A stretch of 64,000 nucleotides of DNA from Pseudovibrio brasiliensis (GCF_018282095.1 NZ_CP074130.1:1-64000), one strand, 5' to 3'. Counted from the first letter of the stretch, positions 46,168 through 54,867 are shown. The notes: generated by a model from the sequence alone, not told the origin. Program-made: numbers and translations.

Positions 46168-46486
46168 CGAGATCTGGTTCGCAAGCTCTACGCGGGATCG
46201 GCTGATCCCACATCGATCTCACAAACCAGCTCACCCATGTTCGTTCTAGGCTTACGGCTGGCAAGCGACCGGCGCACCGGCCACATGCCAGCCGTAAGCA
46301 AGCCGCGAGTCATTCATTTATCACTGTCATTTCACCTGAAGGTCTGCTGTAAGGGCTTCGCCCTCGCAGATGCCATCAAAAAAGCTGCAGTTACCACAAC
46401 CTGCCCTCCGGCCAGGATGGGGAAACAGGTCTTTTTGGATTGCATCTGCTCACCCGCTTGCTTGGCAAGGAAAATAGAAACGGGCC
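46168..46486 (+). promoter_or_regulatory. Structured leader R5 (R-type repeat)
   Basis: Contains, in order: GGGATC (46194-46199)/GATCCC (46204-46209); a 13-bp perfect stem CTTACGGCTGGCA (46251-46263)/TGCCAGCCGTAAG (46286-46298) enclosing CCGG-cgca-CCGG; a TCTGC...AGGGC-ttc-GCCCT...GCAGA hairpin (about 46342-46369); and the 3' box TTGGCAAGGAAAATAGAAAC. Shares most of its length with R6 (49011). Confidence 0.85.
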
Positions 46487-46515
46487 TCTTAAGGGGCGAC
46501 TAAGGAGAATGAGAA

Positions 46516-46905
46516 ATGATCGCAGTCGATGAAGCCACCAGTGTTTTGTATACGCAGCTTATCTGCAAAAAGACCGGAGAGGTGCTGGGACAAGTAAGCG
46601 GGCCAACAGAGCAAACTGCGTACTGCAACAAAGTTTGGGCTGTACAATCAGATCAAGAGTTGATTGTCACAGATAAAACCGATGTGGCTGAACCATTTAA
46701 CTTTTATGGCCCAGTTCCAAAGAACTCCAACGTCTATGTTTACGGTGATTTTCTTGAAGAGGAGAAACCCACTGACATAGAACCAACTTGGGTAGGCGCA
46801 GCGCTTGAACTGGACCAGATGAAAAACTCAGCGTTTGATGTTGCCGGAAACACATGGACTGCATTTAACGAAAGCGGCGAGGTGCTTGGTTCCTCTGAGT
46901 TCTAA
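46516..46905 (+). CDS. Hypothetical leading-region protein
   Basis: 129 residues, acidic (begins MIAVDEATSVLYTQLICKKT), no recognised domain. First gene behind leader R5, with TAAGGAGAATGAG before the ATG. Possibly co-transcribed with the gene at 46991. Confidence 0.6.
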   Translation: MIAVDEATSVLYTQLICKKTGEVLGQVSGPTEQTAYCNKVWAVQSDQELIVTDKTDVAEPFNFYGPVPKNSNVYVYGDFLEEEKPTDIEPTWVGAALELDQMKNSAFDVAGNTWTAFNESGEVLGSSEF

Positions 46906-46990
46906 TACTCAAGGGCTAAAGTTAAGTGCGGCGGCTTGATAGTAAACAAGCGGCCTTCTGCTCCTCCATTTTTCAAAGGCACTTCTTGCC

Positions 46991-47416
46991 ATGACCGCAA
47001 CATTTGAAAGCATGGGCTATGGCCCCTGCCATCCTTGGTATTACCACACCGGCGGAACACCGCTTTACCCAAAACAGATTAAACGTTGCGTGATTGCTTC
47101 AGGCTATCGCGGGTATCTGGCAGGTGAGATTGAACGCATTGACCAGTGCGCAGAGCCCAAGCGCACACATGAACTTAGAGCGATCAAGGCCACTGCTTTA
47201 ACTCAGTTGAAACGTGATTTGAGCGGATACCGTGAGGCGGTGTGTGAACTGCGCCAAGGAGAGGTCTTTTATGATAAGGCCGACCCATACCGATCAATCG
47301 GCGATTATTGCGTGAGTGCCAGCTTGAAGCATAATCATATCTATAATGGCTTTGCGATCCTCAACTACGTTGATGAGTTACTTGGCCACCAGAAAGACTT
47401 GTTTGATTTGTTTTAG
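46991..47416 (+). CDS. Hypothetical protein
   Basis: 141 residues with several aromatic and Cys residues near the start (GYGPCHPWYYHTGG) and no known motif. It follows 46516-46905 by 85 bp and ends at a GGGG/CCCC terminator (47442-47464). Confidence 0.58.
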   Translation: MTATFESMGYGPCHPWYYHTGGTPLYPKQIKRCVIASGYRGYLAGEIERIDQCAEPKRTHELRAIKATALTQLKRDLSGYREAVCELRQGEVFYDKADPYRSIGDYCVSASLKHNHIYNGFAILNYVDELLGHQKDLFDLF

Positions 47417-47441
47417 TGCTAACATCCTGATGGATAGGACT

Positions 47442-47464
47442 GGGGGGCGAAAGATCCCCTTTTT
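47442..47464 (+). terminator. Terminator after the R5-led unit
   Basis: GGGG...CCCC stem with a TTTTT tail, 26 bp after the stop codon of the 46991 gene. Confidence 0.65.
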
Positions 47465-47689
47465 CATTTGTGCCCTCCAGCCTTCAAGAACGATTGGTGT
47501 GGGATGAAAATAAAGTATCACTCCAAACGGTGGGATATTTTAAGATTTTCACCTCGAACTTTAAATATAGTGTCATTCTTGCAGTGACATTTTGAAATCA
47601 AAAAGAGGTAATCGACGCTAGAAATGAAAATAGAGTATCATCCTGGGGCGGCGGAGCGTAAAGTCTCGGCAATGGTCGGCCGCAAACCT

Positions 47690-48235
47690 TCATTCCGCTG
47701 TGGCCTGCATTTTTTCTTCTTCAACATCAGCAAGGCGTTGGCGTAACATTTTCGTTGAAACAATCAAACGTAGATTGTCATCGGGAAAGGGTGTAGCACC
47801 GCGTTTAATATAAAAGTCGGCTGCTTTCTGATCTTTTGCGTCAATCATCATGCCAATGCCACCGCCAGTCTCAATGATTTTCAGAGCATTTTTATAGGCT
47901 TCATAGAGTATCGCGGAACCGATACCTCTCCCTTCAAATGAAGTGTCAACAGCAAACCTTGCTAGCTTTATAACAGGAGCAGGAAGATCGGGCAGTCTTT
48001 TAAACTGATCCAAATTGAGTTGCGTATACTCAACTGTGGCTAGAGTGAGTGTATAAAAGCCAACAATTTTCCGAGGATCGCTTTTCGCTGGTAAAACGTA
48101 GGTTCTGGCTAGATCTTTGGCTGCGGAATTTGCAGCCGTTTTTGCTATGAAATTATTTAGGTCTGTATTTGAGCAATTAAAATTAGCTCGGTCATAATTC
48201 TTGCGTTTTTCGTACGTCAGTAATTCTAAAATCAT
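47690..48235 (-). CDS. GNAT acetyltransferase toxin (TacT/AtaT-like)
   Basis: 181-residue GNAT-fold acetyltransferase. The acetyl-CoA loop is FEGRGIGSAILYEAY and the C-terminal segment KAADFYIKRGATPFPDD is typical of the TacT-type toxins that acetylate aminoacyl-tRNA and block translation. Six bases downstream of the DUF1778 antitoxin gene in the same direction, which is the standard order for this class. Confidence 0.88.
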   Translation of the reverse strand: MILELLTYEKRKNYDRANFNCSNTDLNNFIAKTAANSAAKDLARTYVLPAKSDPRKIVGFYTLTLATVEYTQLNLDQFKRLPDLPAPVIKLARFAVDTSFEGRGIGSAILYEAYKNALKIIETGGGIGMMIDAKDQKAADFYIKRGATPFPDDNLRLIVSTKMLRQRLADVEEEKMQATAE

Positions 48236-48241
48236 TTTGCT

Positions 48242-48574
48242 TTATGTCTCCAAATATGCGGCCTCCCCATTCAGTACCTTTCGGGCGTATCCGGGGTCGG
48301 ACTTTGCTGGTTGATCTAAAATTTCAAGCAAGCGTTCAGCGGCCTGACGAGTCAGAACTACTTTTTCAACGCTGTTTTCCGCTTCAACTTTCATAACTCG
48401 CTCCAAAATAGATTCTTGAATTAGCTCAGTCATCGAAGTGCCGGCCAAGCTTGCTGCCTGTTCGACACGATATTTGAATGCGGAGCTGACGCGGAAGTTA
48501 ATACGTTCTGCTTTAGCTTGCCGAATATGTGTGTCTTCCCGGACCATTTGGGTCAGAGTAGTTGTCGTATTCAT
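48242..48574 (-). CDS. DUF1778 antitoxin (TacA-like)
   Basis: 110-residue antitoxin. The ribbon-helix-helix start RINFRVSSAFKYRVEQAASL followed by AGTSMTELIQESILERVMK is diagnostic of DUF1778. ATG 48574, with GGAAAG upstream, is chosen over a longer start. The C-terminal tail should wrap the GNAT toxin. The promoter region (48600-48720) contains several short inverted repeats that could be its operator. Confidence 0.88.
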   Translation of the reverse strand: MNTTTTLTQMVREDTHIRQAKAERINFRVSSAFKYRVEQAASLAGTSMTELIQESILERVMKVEAENSVEKVVLTRQAAERLLEILDQPAKSDPGYARKVLNGEAAYLET

Positions 48575-49010
48575 GATACTTTCCAAATATCTAAGAAATA
48601 GCGGGGCAGAGCCCCGATGAAGAACGCGAACGTTCAATGTAAGGATGCATCAGAACACTATGTCGCACATATGGCGGCACAAGTCAATAGTATGTACTTA
48701 CATTTGTCATCCACAAAGCGATATTGGGCTACCCACAAGACACAACTCTGATTGAGCTCACTCCAGTAGCACTTACTCTATGCCTCGACGACCGAAAGAA
48801 AAACAATGACAGAGGTGCGGCTTCACTGCGACCATCGGCCAAGGTCGCAGAGTATCATGTGCGCTAGCAAAGTGCCGCAAAACTGGCCTGTATCCAGGAT
48901 GATATTATATTTTCAGTTTAGCCACTTTGGGGTGAAACTTTATTATCAGGTATGACACTTTATTTTCATCTCACAATTGGCCTTCAAAGCTACAAGAAAC
49001 GGAGCGTCCT

Positions 49011-49322
49011 GGTTCGCAAGCTCTGCGCGGGATCTGCTGATCCCACTTAGATCTTGCAACCCAGAACACCCATGTTTGCATTGGGCTTACGGCTGGCAAG
49101 CGACCGGCGCACCGGCCACATGCTAGCCTTCAGCAAGTCGCCAGTCTTTCATCTCTCTCTGTCATTTCACCTGAGGATCTGCAGCAAGGGCTTCGCCCTC
49201 GCAGATGCCATCAAAAAAGCTGCTGTTACCACAACCTGCCCTTCGGCCAGGATGGGGAAACAGGTCTTTTTGGATTGCATCAGCTCACCCGCTTGCTTGG
49301 CAAGGAAAATAGAAACGGGCCT
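49011..49322 (+). promoter_or_regulatory. Structured leader R6 (R-type repeat)
   Basis: Stems GGGATC (49029-49034)/GATCCC (49039-49044), GGCTGGCA/TGCTAGCC around CCGG-cgca-CCGG, and ATCTGC...AGGGC-ttc-GCCCT...GCAGAT. The 3' box is TTGGCAAGGAAAATAGAAAC. Highly similar to R5, less so to R7 and R8. Confidence 0.85.
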
Positions 49323-49343
49323 CGTTGAGACGGAGACAACAAA

Positions 49344-50750
49344 ATGACCAAGACCCATTCACAGCACATGGCAGAGATTGAGCAGATTGAAGGCGTGGAA
49401 GCGACCTACAGCCCAGAGGACAACAAGCTCCGCCTCTATGCTGAAGATCGTTTCGACGAGGAAACCTATGCAATCGTAAAATCATTTGGCTTCAATTGGG
49501 CTCCAAAGCAGAAGCTTTTTGTTGCTCCGGCGTGGACGCCAGAGCGAGAGGATTTCTGTGTTGCGATTGCTGGCGATATTGAAGCCGAAGGCACCACGCT
49601 TGCAGAACGCGCAGCAGCAAAGGCCGAGCGACTGGAGGGCTACGCAGCGAACAAAGAGCGCAAGGCGGGAGAGCTGTTTTCTGCAGCTGATGAGTTGTCG
49701 CGAATGTTTGAGGACGGCCAGCCGATCCTTGCGGGCCATCACTCAGAGCGTAAGGCTTTGAAGGCCAAAGATCGCATGGATAGCAACTTGAAGCGCGGTG
49801 TTGAGAGCCAGAAGGCAGCAAGGCACTATCTGTACAAGGCCGTGAGCGTGCAGCATCACGCCAACTTCAAGAACAGCCCAAAAGTAAGAGCAAACCGCAT
49901 CAAAGCACTCTTTGTTGAGTTGCGCAAATATCAAAGCGACCTCAATCACTACGCACTTGCTTTGAAGGTTTGGGAGAAAACGGCGAGTGAAAAGGGGATC
50001 TCAGGCCTCGTTGAAATAGGTCAGATAAGGACTGGATCTATAGCGTCTTATGACACGCGCAGACGCATCAAAGAAGGTGAGATCACCCTGCAGGAGCTAC
50101 GCAGCGAACGTATTGCAGCTTTCAAGTGGCAACTTGAAAACACTAACCGCCACCGCTGGGTTGATCATCTGCTCAACCGGCTGACCTATGAAAATGAAAT
50201 GCTTGGCGGCGTCAGTCGTTCTGAGGGGGAGATCACAGCAACATTGCTTCAGACCTTCGCCCGCGCCCATGGGGCCGACAAACCGAAAGCGACCAAGATG
50301 CAGAGCGGAAACTTCGAGCTTAAAAGCCTTGCCCCTTTGCCGTTGCAGTTTGTGAATGGAGAGACATGCAAGGCAGTTGAACTCACAGACGCAGAATGGC
50401 GCGAGCTGATGAGCGATGTTTGCTATGAGGTGCCAGTTAAGAAAGATGCCAAGCCATCAATTTTGAACTTCAAAGCAAAACACCTTCAGTCTCCCAGTCG
50501 CTACCAGTCCGGCGAAATCAGCACCTTTGAGCAGATCGAACTCACGAAGGCAGAATATGCCAAGATCCACGCGGAGGTGCGCGGTACGCGGCTTTCTATT
50601 TGCGGCAAGTTTCGCTTCAAAATCTGTTTAGATCCAAACTACAAAGGCCCACGCTACCAAGCCCCTTGGGTTGCTGTTTTCCTGACAGACAGTAAGGCCC
50701 ATCCTGTTCCGGAGAGCTTTGTTCCGGTCGTGGAAGCAAAGGCCGCATAG
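49344..50750 (+). CDS. DUF3560-domain protein
   Basis: 468 residues. The N-terminal two-thirds match the plasmid and phage DUF3560 family (YAIVKSFGFNWAPKQKLFVA, PAWTPEREDFC, then a long helical ERAAAKAERLEGYAANKERK region). Function is unknown, but the family is common on conjugative plasmids next to anti-restriction genes. It is first in the R6-led unit; a methyltransferase and a small gene follow on the same strand. Confidence 0.8.
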   Translation: MTKTHSQHMAEIEQIEGVEATYSPEDNKLRLYAEDRFDEETYAIVKSFGFNWAPKQKLFVAPAWTPEREDFCVAIAGDIEAEGTTLAERAAAKAERLEGYAANKERKAGELFSAADELSRMFEDGQPILAGHHSERKALKAKDRMDSNLKRGVESQKAARHYLYKAVSVQHHANFKNSPKVRANRIKALFVELRKYQSDLNHYALALKVWEKTASEKGISGLVEIGQIRTGSIASYDTRRRIKEGEITLQELRSERIAAFKWQLENTNRHRWVDHLLNRLTYENEMLGGVSRSEGEITATLLQTFARAHGADKPKATKMQSGNFELKSLAPLPLQFVNGETCKAVELTDAEWRELMSDVCYEVPVKKDAKPSILNFKAKHLQSPSRYQSGEISTFEQIELTKAEYAKIHAEVRGTRLSICGKFRFKICLDPNYKGPRYQAPWVAVFLTDSKAHPVPESFVPVVEAKAA

Positions 50751-50840
50751 GCCACTTACACCGCCAGAGATCACAGCACCGATGCTGTGATCTCATCCCC
50801 CAGGCCGACACAGAACCACGCAACTCAAGGGCAAAGTGAA

Positions 50841-51440
50841 ATGAAAAAATCAGTCTACCGCCGACCAGATAAACCGATGATGATTGACGTTAAAAGACCG
50901 TCAGAAATTGAAGTGAGGAAGCCTGTTCTAAGTGCTCCCGTCATTGTCGATAGTGCAACGGAATGCCATGTCACACCGGCTGATGTTGCCGCTCGTATGG
51001 TGGACTATTTAGGCCCAGTAGGTGACTACTTGACCTTGGAGCCAAGCGCAGGAACCGGAGCTCTTATTAAAGCTCTTCTGGCCTCAGGTCATAGTCCATG
51101 CGAGCTGGTTGCAATTGAACGCCATATAAAGCTTGCAACCTCGCTGAACTTTGACGGTGTGAGCATCTTGAACCGTTGCTTTTTAGAGTACGCGCAAGAG
51201 GTGCAGGGCAAGGCAGAATTTGCGCGGATTATTATGAATCCGCCATTTTCCAAAGTACGCCAACACGTCAAAGCAGCGTTAGAGATGTTAGGTCGAAACG
51301 GTCACGACCGACCGGCAACGCTTGTTGCCCTTGTTCCGATCACCTTCCAGCATGACGAGGCCGAAACACTGGAAACCTTAGGCCCTGATACCTTCAGCGC
51401 GGCCAAGGTGAATACGAAGATCATCCGCATAGAACGGTAG
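50841..51440 (+). CDS. SAM-dependent DNA methyltransferase-like protein
   Basis: 199 residues. SAM-binding motif I is LEPSAGTGALIKAL and the catalytic motif IV is IIMNPPFSK, as in N6-adenine methyltransferases of plasmids and phages. There is no target-recognition domain, so specificity is probably low or supplied by a partner. ATG 50841 is preferred to TTG/ATG alternatives upstream because of the basic MKKSVYRRPDKP start. Likely protective against host restriction. Confidence 0.8.
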   Translation: MKKSVYRRPDKPMMIDVKRPSEIEVRKPVLSAPVIVDSATECHVTPADVAARMVDYLGPVGDYLTLEPSAGTGALIKALLASGHSPCELVAIERHIKLATSLNFDGVSILNRCFLEYAQEVQGKAEFARIIMNPPFSKVRQHVKAALEMLGRNGHDRPATLVALVPITFQHDEAETLETLGPDTFSAAKVNTKIIRIER

Positions 51441-51447
51441 TTTGCAA

Positions 51448-51675
51448 ATGAAACCAATTTTGACAGAAGGCCGGAGAAAGCGCCTGCAACAAGACTGGAC
51501 GAAGGCCGCAGGAGAACATGTTGAGCTAGAGAACGGAGAGCGCAAACTGCTGGGATACTGCTCACAAATCGGGTGCCAGCGTCTTTTGAACTACTATCAC
51601 AACAGCCCGAAAGTCAGTATGCATTATAGCGGGAGCCGCGAGAGTTGGTGTGTATCCCTTGAGGTCAGTTTCTAA
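51448..51675 (+). CDS. Small hypothetical protein
   Basis: 75 residues, basic N-terminus (MKPILTEGRRKRLQQDW), likely last gene of the R6-led unit (7 bp after the methyltransferase stop). It ends exactly at a strong terminator. Function unknown. Confidence 0.6.
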   Translation: MKPILTEGRRKRLQQDWTKAAGEHVELENGERKLLGYCSQIGCQRLLNYYHNSPKVSMHYSGSRESWCVSLEVSF

Positions 51676-51697
51676 GCCCGCATCAAGCGGGCTTTTT
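51675..51697 (+). terminator. Terminator closing the R6-led unit
   Basis: AGCCCGC-atcaa-GCGGGCT followed by TTTT, beginning in the stop codon of the 75-residue gene. Confidence 0.88.
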
Positions 51698-51725
51698 GCT
51701 GCACTAGGTAAGCTTCATCTAGTGC

Positions 51726-52448
51726 TTACCCATCTACCGGCAGAAGCGGGGCGGCATCGCAGGCTGTCTCACCACAGAGCAACCGCAAGTTAGGCTTCCC
51801 CCATGCCTGAGACGCACAGGACGGGCAACGGTATTTGATCCGGTTAGAGCGGTTTATATCTACTGGTGAATGGATTAGGCCGCTCAACCCAGCCCCAAGC
51901 GGTGCCCCAAGAGCTGCCCCGCTTGCAGTTGTGGGCGTGACAGTCTCACTCACGGCCACAGGCAGGCGGTCTAACCAGGAAATACCAAAGCCTTGCCCCA
52001 GCAGCTTTTCGGTTGCTGCCAAGAACTGCCCGCTCTCCAGAGCATAATCGCCCATCTTTTCGCCGGTGCGTGCGCCGCCTGGGGCACTGGTGCTCGATGG
52101 CATCAGGCCTACGGACTCCATCTTATCTGCCCATTCACGATTGTGGTAACCGCGCCGCCCAGGTTTGCCGAAATGAAATTGCCATGCGTGAACCATCTCA
52201 TGAACCAGTGTTTGCAAGATCTCCTGCAGGGAGATGACAGCAAAGTAAGCTGGGTTCATGGCAATCTCATCGGTGTGTTTCTCGTCTCTGAGGTTCACGA
52301 AACGCTTAGATGAAAAATAACCGTAAGTACGCTTTTCACGTTGCAGCGTGATCAGGCAAGGAGGCAACTCGTTGCTGAATAGCTCGCGGTTGTAATGGTC
52401 GAAAGCGTATTGCAGCTCTTCATAGGCTTCTTGTGTTGGGGTGGTCAT
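51726..52448 (-). CDS. SprT-like zinc metalloprotease domain protein
   Basis: 240 residues. The zinc-binding helix is LVHEMVHAWQ (His83, Glu84, His87), with further candidate ligands downstream, and a C-terminal zinc ribbon CPSC...CGETAC follows a low-complexity AGAPLGAGL linker. SprT-like proteins process DNA-protein crosslinks; plasmid copies are often found with anti-restriction genes. Leftward and without an adjacent R or L leader, unlike most neighbours. Confidence 0.85.
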   Translation of the reverse strand: MTTPTQEAYEELQYAFDHYNRELFSNELPPCLITLQREKRTYGYFSSKRFVNLRDEKHTDEIAMNPAYFAVISLQEILQTLVHEMVHAWQFHFGKPGRRGYHNREWADKMESVGLMPSSTSAPGGARTGEKMGDYALESGQFLAATEKLLGQGFGISWLDRLPVAVSETVTPTTASGAALGAPLGAGLSGLIHSPVDINRSNRIKYRCPSCASQAWGKPNLRLLCGETACDAAPLLPVDG

Positions 52449-52530
52449 GCTGCCTCATGAAATTGGATTGCACAATCCAAAATATTCAATCAAGGATTGT
52501 TCGTCAACAAGGGCAGGGGAGGTTGAGTTG

Positions 52531-52862
52531 AATGCGGGGCGATCTGGCCTGCAAACTCTCAGCGGGCTCTGCCGAGCCCACATCGAGCCCGCATTCCAGC
52601 TCACTCATGTCTGTCCTGGGCTTGCGGCTGGCAAGCGACCGGCGCACTGGCCACATGCCAGCCTCCAGCAAGCAGCACAGCTTTTCACTTCCATTGTCAT
52701 CTATGCATGAGGGGCTGCTGCAAGGGCTTCGCCCTCACGAGAGCTAGGTCGTCGCTCCCCTGACCACAATCTTCCTCGCCTTTGGGCTGCGGGAGAATGT
52801 GGACAGCCTCTCTCCTCACTAGCTCCCGCTCACCCGCTTTCTTGACAGAGAAAGAGAGACGG
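52531..52862 (+). promoter_or_regulatory. Structured leader R7 (R-type repeat)
   Basis: Outer AATGCGGG/CCCGCATT stem encloses GGGCTC (52564-52569)/GAGCCC (52574-52579), where R5 and R6 have GGGATC/GATCCC. Then GGCTGGCA/TGCCAGCC, AGGGC-ttc-GCCCT, GAGCTAG (52741-52747)/CTAGCTC (52819-52825) and GGCTG/CAGCC stems. The 3' box is TTGACAGAGAAAGAGAGACG. Confidence 0.88.
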
Positions 52863-52888
52863 ACACTACAGACGCGGGAGTAAGCCCC

Positions 52889-53659
52889 ATGACCATTCGT
52901 AATCTTTTCAAGTTCTTCGCCAGTGTTGCAGGCTTTGCTGTTGAGGCCAAAACGCCATCTCAAAAATATGCATCGCAGCTACCAAGCTTAGATATGTCTG
53001 TCATTGATGTGTTCATGGATGAAGACGTGATGCCATTCACTGAGCGCTACATCGCTTTTCTCCTCATTGAAGGTGAAGTGCGCCCCGTTCATGAGGATGC
53101 TTTGAACTTTGAGGATGCAATTGAGAAGCTTGGAGAGCTTTACGAAGACGCGCAAATCTTGAGGGTCTACGGTTCTGACCTTGCTGTATATGAAGGCAAC
53201 AAATGCATCCAGGCAGGGCAGCTGTTCCTTACAGAAGAGCAGAAATTGCAAGTGGGCTGGGCTTACATGGAAGAGGAAGAGCCAGACTTACGCGAAGACT
53301 GGCCGCTTTACATGAAAGAAAGCGATTACCACGAGGAAGACGAAGAGCCAGAAGAGGTTTTGCAAGAGGGGCAGTTTGAGTGTGTAATCTCTGTGCTTCA
53401 GTATGAGGGGCTCATTCATGAGGTGGATGTTGATTTCATCGAAACCCACCAAGCGGAGTGTTTTGCTGAAGTTGTCGAGGATCTGTCAGAACGATACGAC
53501 AATGAGTTTTCTTGGTCCGTTAAGGCCCGCGACTGGAAAGGCAACCGCTTCACTCACAGCCACAAACTAGACAAAATCCGCATTCATGAGCAGCACTTGA
53601 CACATGAAGAACAAGCTTTGAAACGTTTTGAAAATCAAGATGTTCAGTGGGCATCTTAG
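52889..53659 (+). CDS. Acidic hypothetical protein, cargo of leader R7
   Basis: 256 residues with a very acidic centre (MEEEEPDLREDWPLY, ESDYHEEDEEPEEVLQE at about 129-163). No signal or membrane segment is convincing and no family is recognised. High acidity would suit a DNA-mimic anti-restriction protein, but this is inference. It is the only gene between R7 and the first four-hairpin element. Confidence 0.62.
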   Translation: MTIRNLFKFFASVAGFAVEAKTPSQKYASQLPSLDMSVIDVFMDEDVMPFTERYIAFLLIEGEVRPVHEDALNFEDAIEKLGELYEDAQILRVYGSDLAVYEGNKCIQAGQLFLTEEQKLQVGWAYMEEEEPDLREDWPLYMKESDYHEEDEEPEEVLQEGQFECVISVLQYEGLIHEVDVDFIETHQAECFAEVVEDLSERYDNEFSWSVKARDWKGNRFTHSHKLDKIRIHEQHLTHEEQALKRFENQDVQWAS

Positions 53660-53746
53660 CAACTGCGAAACCACTGGACCAACTTACCTATGGGTGCATT
53701 GCACATAGCAAATTGAGGGTGCATCTGATAAAATGATTGGGATTTA

Positions 53747-53825
53747 GGGGCAAAAGCAGCCGCGCTGATCCGGCCAGCGCATCGGGTAAGATTGGCTTTC
53801 CCGACTGAGGCAACAGCCTTGCCCC
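53747..53825 (+). ncRNA. Four-hairpin leader element, copy 1
   Basis: A closing stem GGGGCAA (53747-53753)/TTGCCCC (53819-53825) encloses three hairpins: GCGCTG/CAGCGC, TCGGG-t-AAG/CTT-t-CCCGA and AGGC-aaca-GCCT. Copy 2 at 54868 changes TCGGG/CCCGA to TCAGG/CCTGA, preserving pairing. The Shine-Dalgarno of the 28-residue micropeptide follows about 6 bases later, so it may be a 5' regulatory RNA. Confidence 0.68.
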
Positions 53826-53843
53826 TAAACCGGAGGTGATGAA

Positions 53844-53930
53844 ATGTGGTTATTACCATTTTCGATCACGCTTAAAATGAAAAAGACTCGGAACAGCTGG
53901 ACACTGAAACTCCGAGTCTATTTCAAATAG
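53844..53930 (+). CDS. 28-residue micropeptide, copy 1
   Basis: MWLLPFSITLKMKKTRNSWT (then LKLRVYFK), preceded by CCGGAGGTGATGAA. It is paralogous to the peptide at 54967; most of the many base differences between the two are at third codon positions (for example CCA/CCC, AGC/AGT, CGA/CGT, AAA/AAG, TAG/TAA), which points to selection on protein sequence. A GACTCGGA/TCCGAGTC stem lies inside the frame. Hydrophobic start, basic end; function unknown. Confidence 0.66.
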   Translation: MWLLPFSITLKMKKTRNSWTLKLRVYFK

Positions 53931-54068
53931 CTAGCAAAGGGAAGGGGACTTAGGTTCCCTTCCACTCCGGTATAATACTCCGAGATTTCCAAAAAATCAA
54001 TTAGTACCGCTTCACAGAGCACGAGTGATTTTGGGCTTGCTCCAACGCTTCCAGTTTCGGATTTGATT

Positions 54069-54404
54069 GAATGTGGGGTGATCTGGCTCGCAAACTCTCA
54101 GCGGGCTCTGCCGAGCCCACATCGAGCCCGCAATCCAGCTCACTCATGTCTGTCCTGGGCTTGCGGCTGGCAAGCGACCGGAGCACCGGCCACATGCCAG
54201 CCTCCAGCAAGCAGCACGGCTTTTCACTTCCATTGTCATCTATGCATGAGGGGCTGCTGCAAGGGCTTCGCCCTCACGAGAGCTAGATCGTCACTCCCCT
54301 GACCACAATCTTCCTCGCCTTATGGGCTGCGGGAGAATGTGGACAGCCTCTCTCCTCACTAGCTCCCGCTCACCCGCTTTCTTGACAGAGAAAGAGAGAC
54401 GACC
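54069..54404 (+). promoter_or_regulatory. Structured leader R8 (R-type repeat)
   Basis: Closely similar to R7 along its whole length, including GGGCTC (54103-54108)/GAGCCC (54113-54118), GGCTGGCA/TGCCAGCC and AGGGC-ttc-GCCCT stems and the box TTGACAGAGAAAGAGAGACG. The outer AATGCGGG arm is degraded here. Precedes the gene at 54428. Confidence 0.87.
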
Positions 54405-54427
54405 CTTTCAGAGACGGAGTAGACAGC

Positions 54428-54862
54428 ATGATCATTCAAACACTTGAACAGTTTGCAGGCCGCACCAACATCAAACCCCAAAATCTCTTTTCGCTTTTCC
54501 TGACAGCAATGACACTAAGAACTGACGAAGTGGGCGACCCGATTGAAGGGTTAGGAGAGCGTCTCAACCGCTTTAAATGGGAGACTAAGAGAGCGCTGTT
54601 TGTGTTTCTTGGAGGATACCGTGGGGCGCTGGAACTATTTAGCGTGGAGGCAATCGACCATATTGATGAATATGGAAATGACATGGGTACGGAGGTTTCT
54701 TACCATCCGGTAGAGGATGTTAAGCAAGCAGATGCAGTGACCTTGACATTCACCAGTCGTAAGAATGTGCGGGTGATGTTCGAAAAACTGGATGCATACA
54801 CCGCTACAGAAGCCTTGAGTATCGGTAGCAACCGAGGAGTGTATCTGTTAGAAGCAGATTAG
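54428..54862 (+). CDS. Hypothetical protein, cargo of leader R8
   Basis: 144 residues of unknown function (begins MIIQTLEQFAGRTNIKPQNL). It is unrelated to the R7 cargo although both are flanked by the same leader on the left and the same four-hairpin/micropeptide block on the right. AGACGGAGTAGAC precedes the ATG. Confidence 0.6.
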   Translation: MIIQTLEQFAGRTNIKPQNLFSLFLTAMTLRTDEVGDPIEGLGERLNRFKWETKRALFVFLGGYRGALELFSVEAIDHIDEYGNDMGTEVSYHPVEDVKQADAVTLTFTSRKNVRVMFEKLDAYTATEALSIGSNRGVYLLEAD

Positions 54863-54867
54863 GTTTT

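Larger units (their letters stand above)
47498..48975. mobile_element. Non-autonomous IS21-like transposon carrying a TacAT module
   Basis: Ends are 23-bp inverted repeats with 21 matches (TGTGGGATGAAAATAAAG... at 47498-47520; complement at 48953-48975), beginning TG and ending CA. A second, internal inverted pair (TGAAAATAGAGTATCATCC at 47625; complement at 48894-48915) matches 20 of 22. ATTGG at 47493-47497 and 48976-48980 is a 5-bp target duplication. Multiple-repeat ends and this duplication size fit IS21-family elements. No transposase is inside; only the toxin-antitoxin pair is. Confidence 0.75.

Noticed and set aside
46237-46503. 88-codon frame inside leader R5, similar to frames inside R6, R7 and R8
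   Set aside because: The frames are similar only because the leaders are; differences between copies preserve base pairing, not protein, and the frames end differently. A leader peptide cannot be fully excluded.
53747-53825. Possible tRNA, from the four-hairpin cloverleaf
   Set aside because: The closing stem and three hairpins look cloverleaf-like, but there is no TTCRA T-loop, no seven-base anticodon loop, and the arm lengths are wrong.
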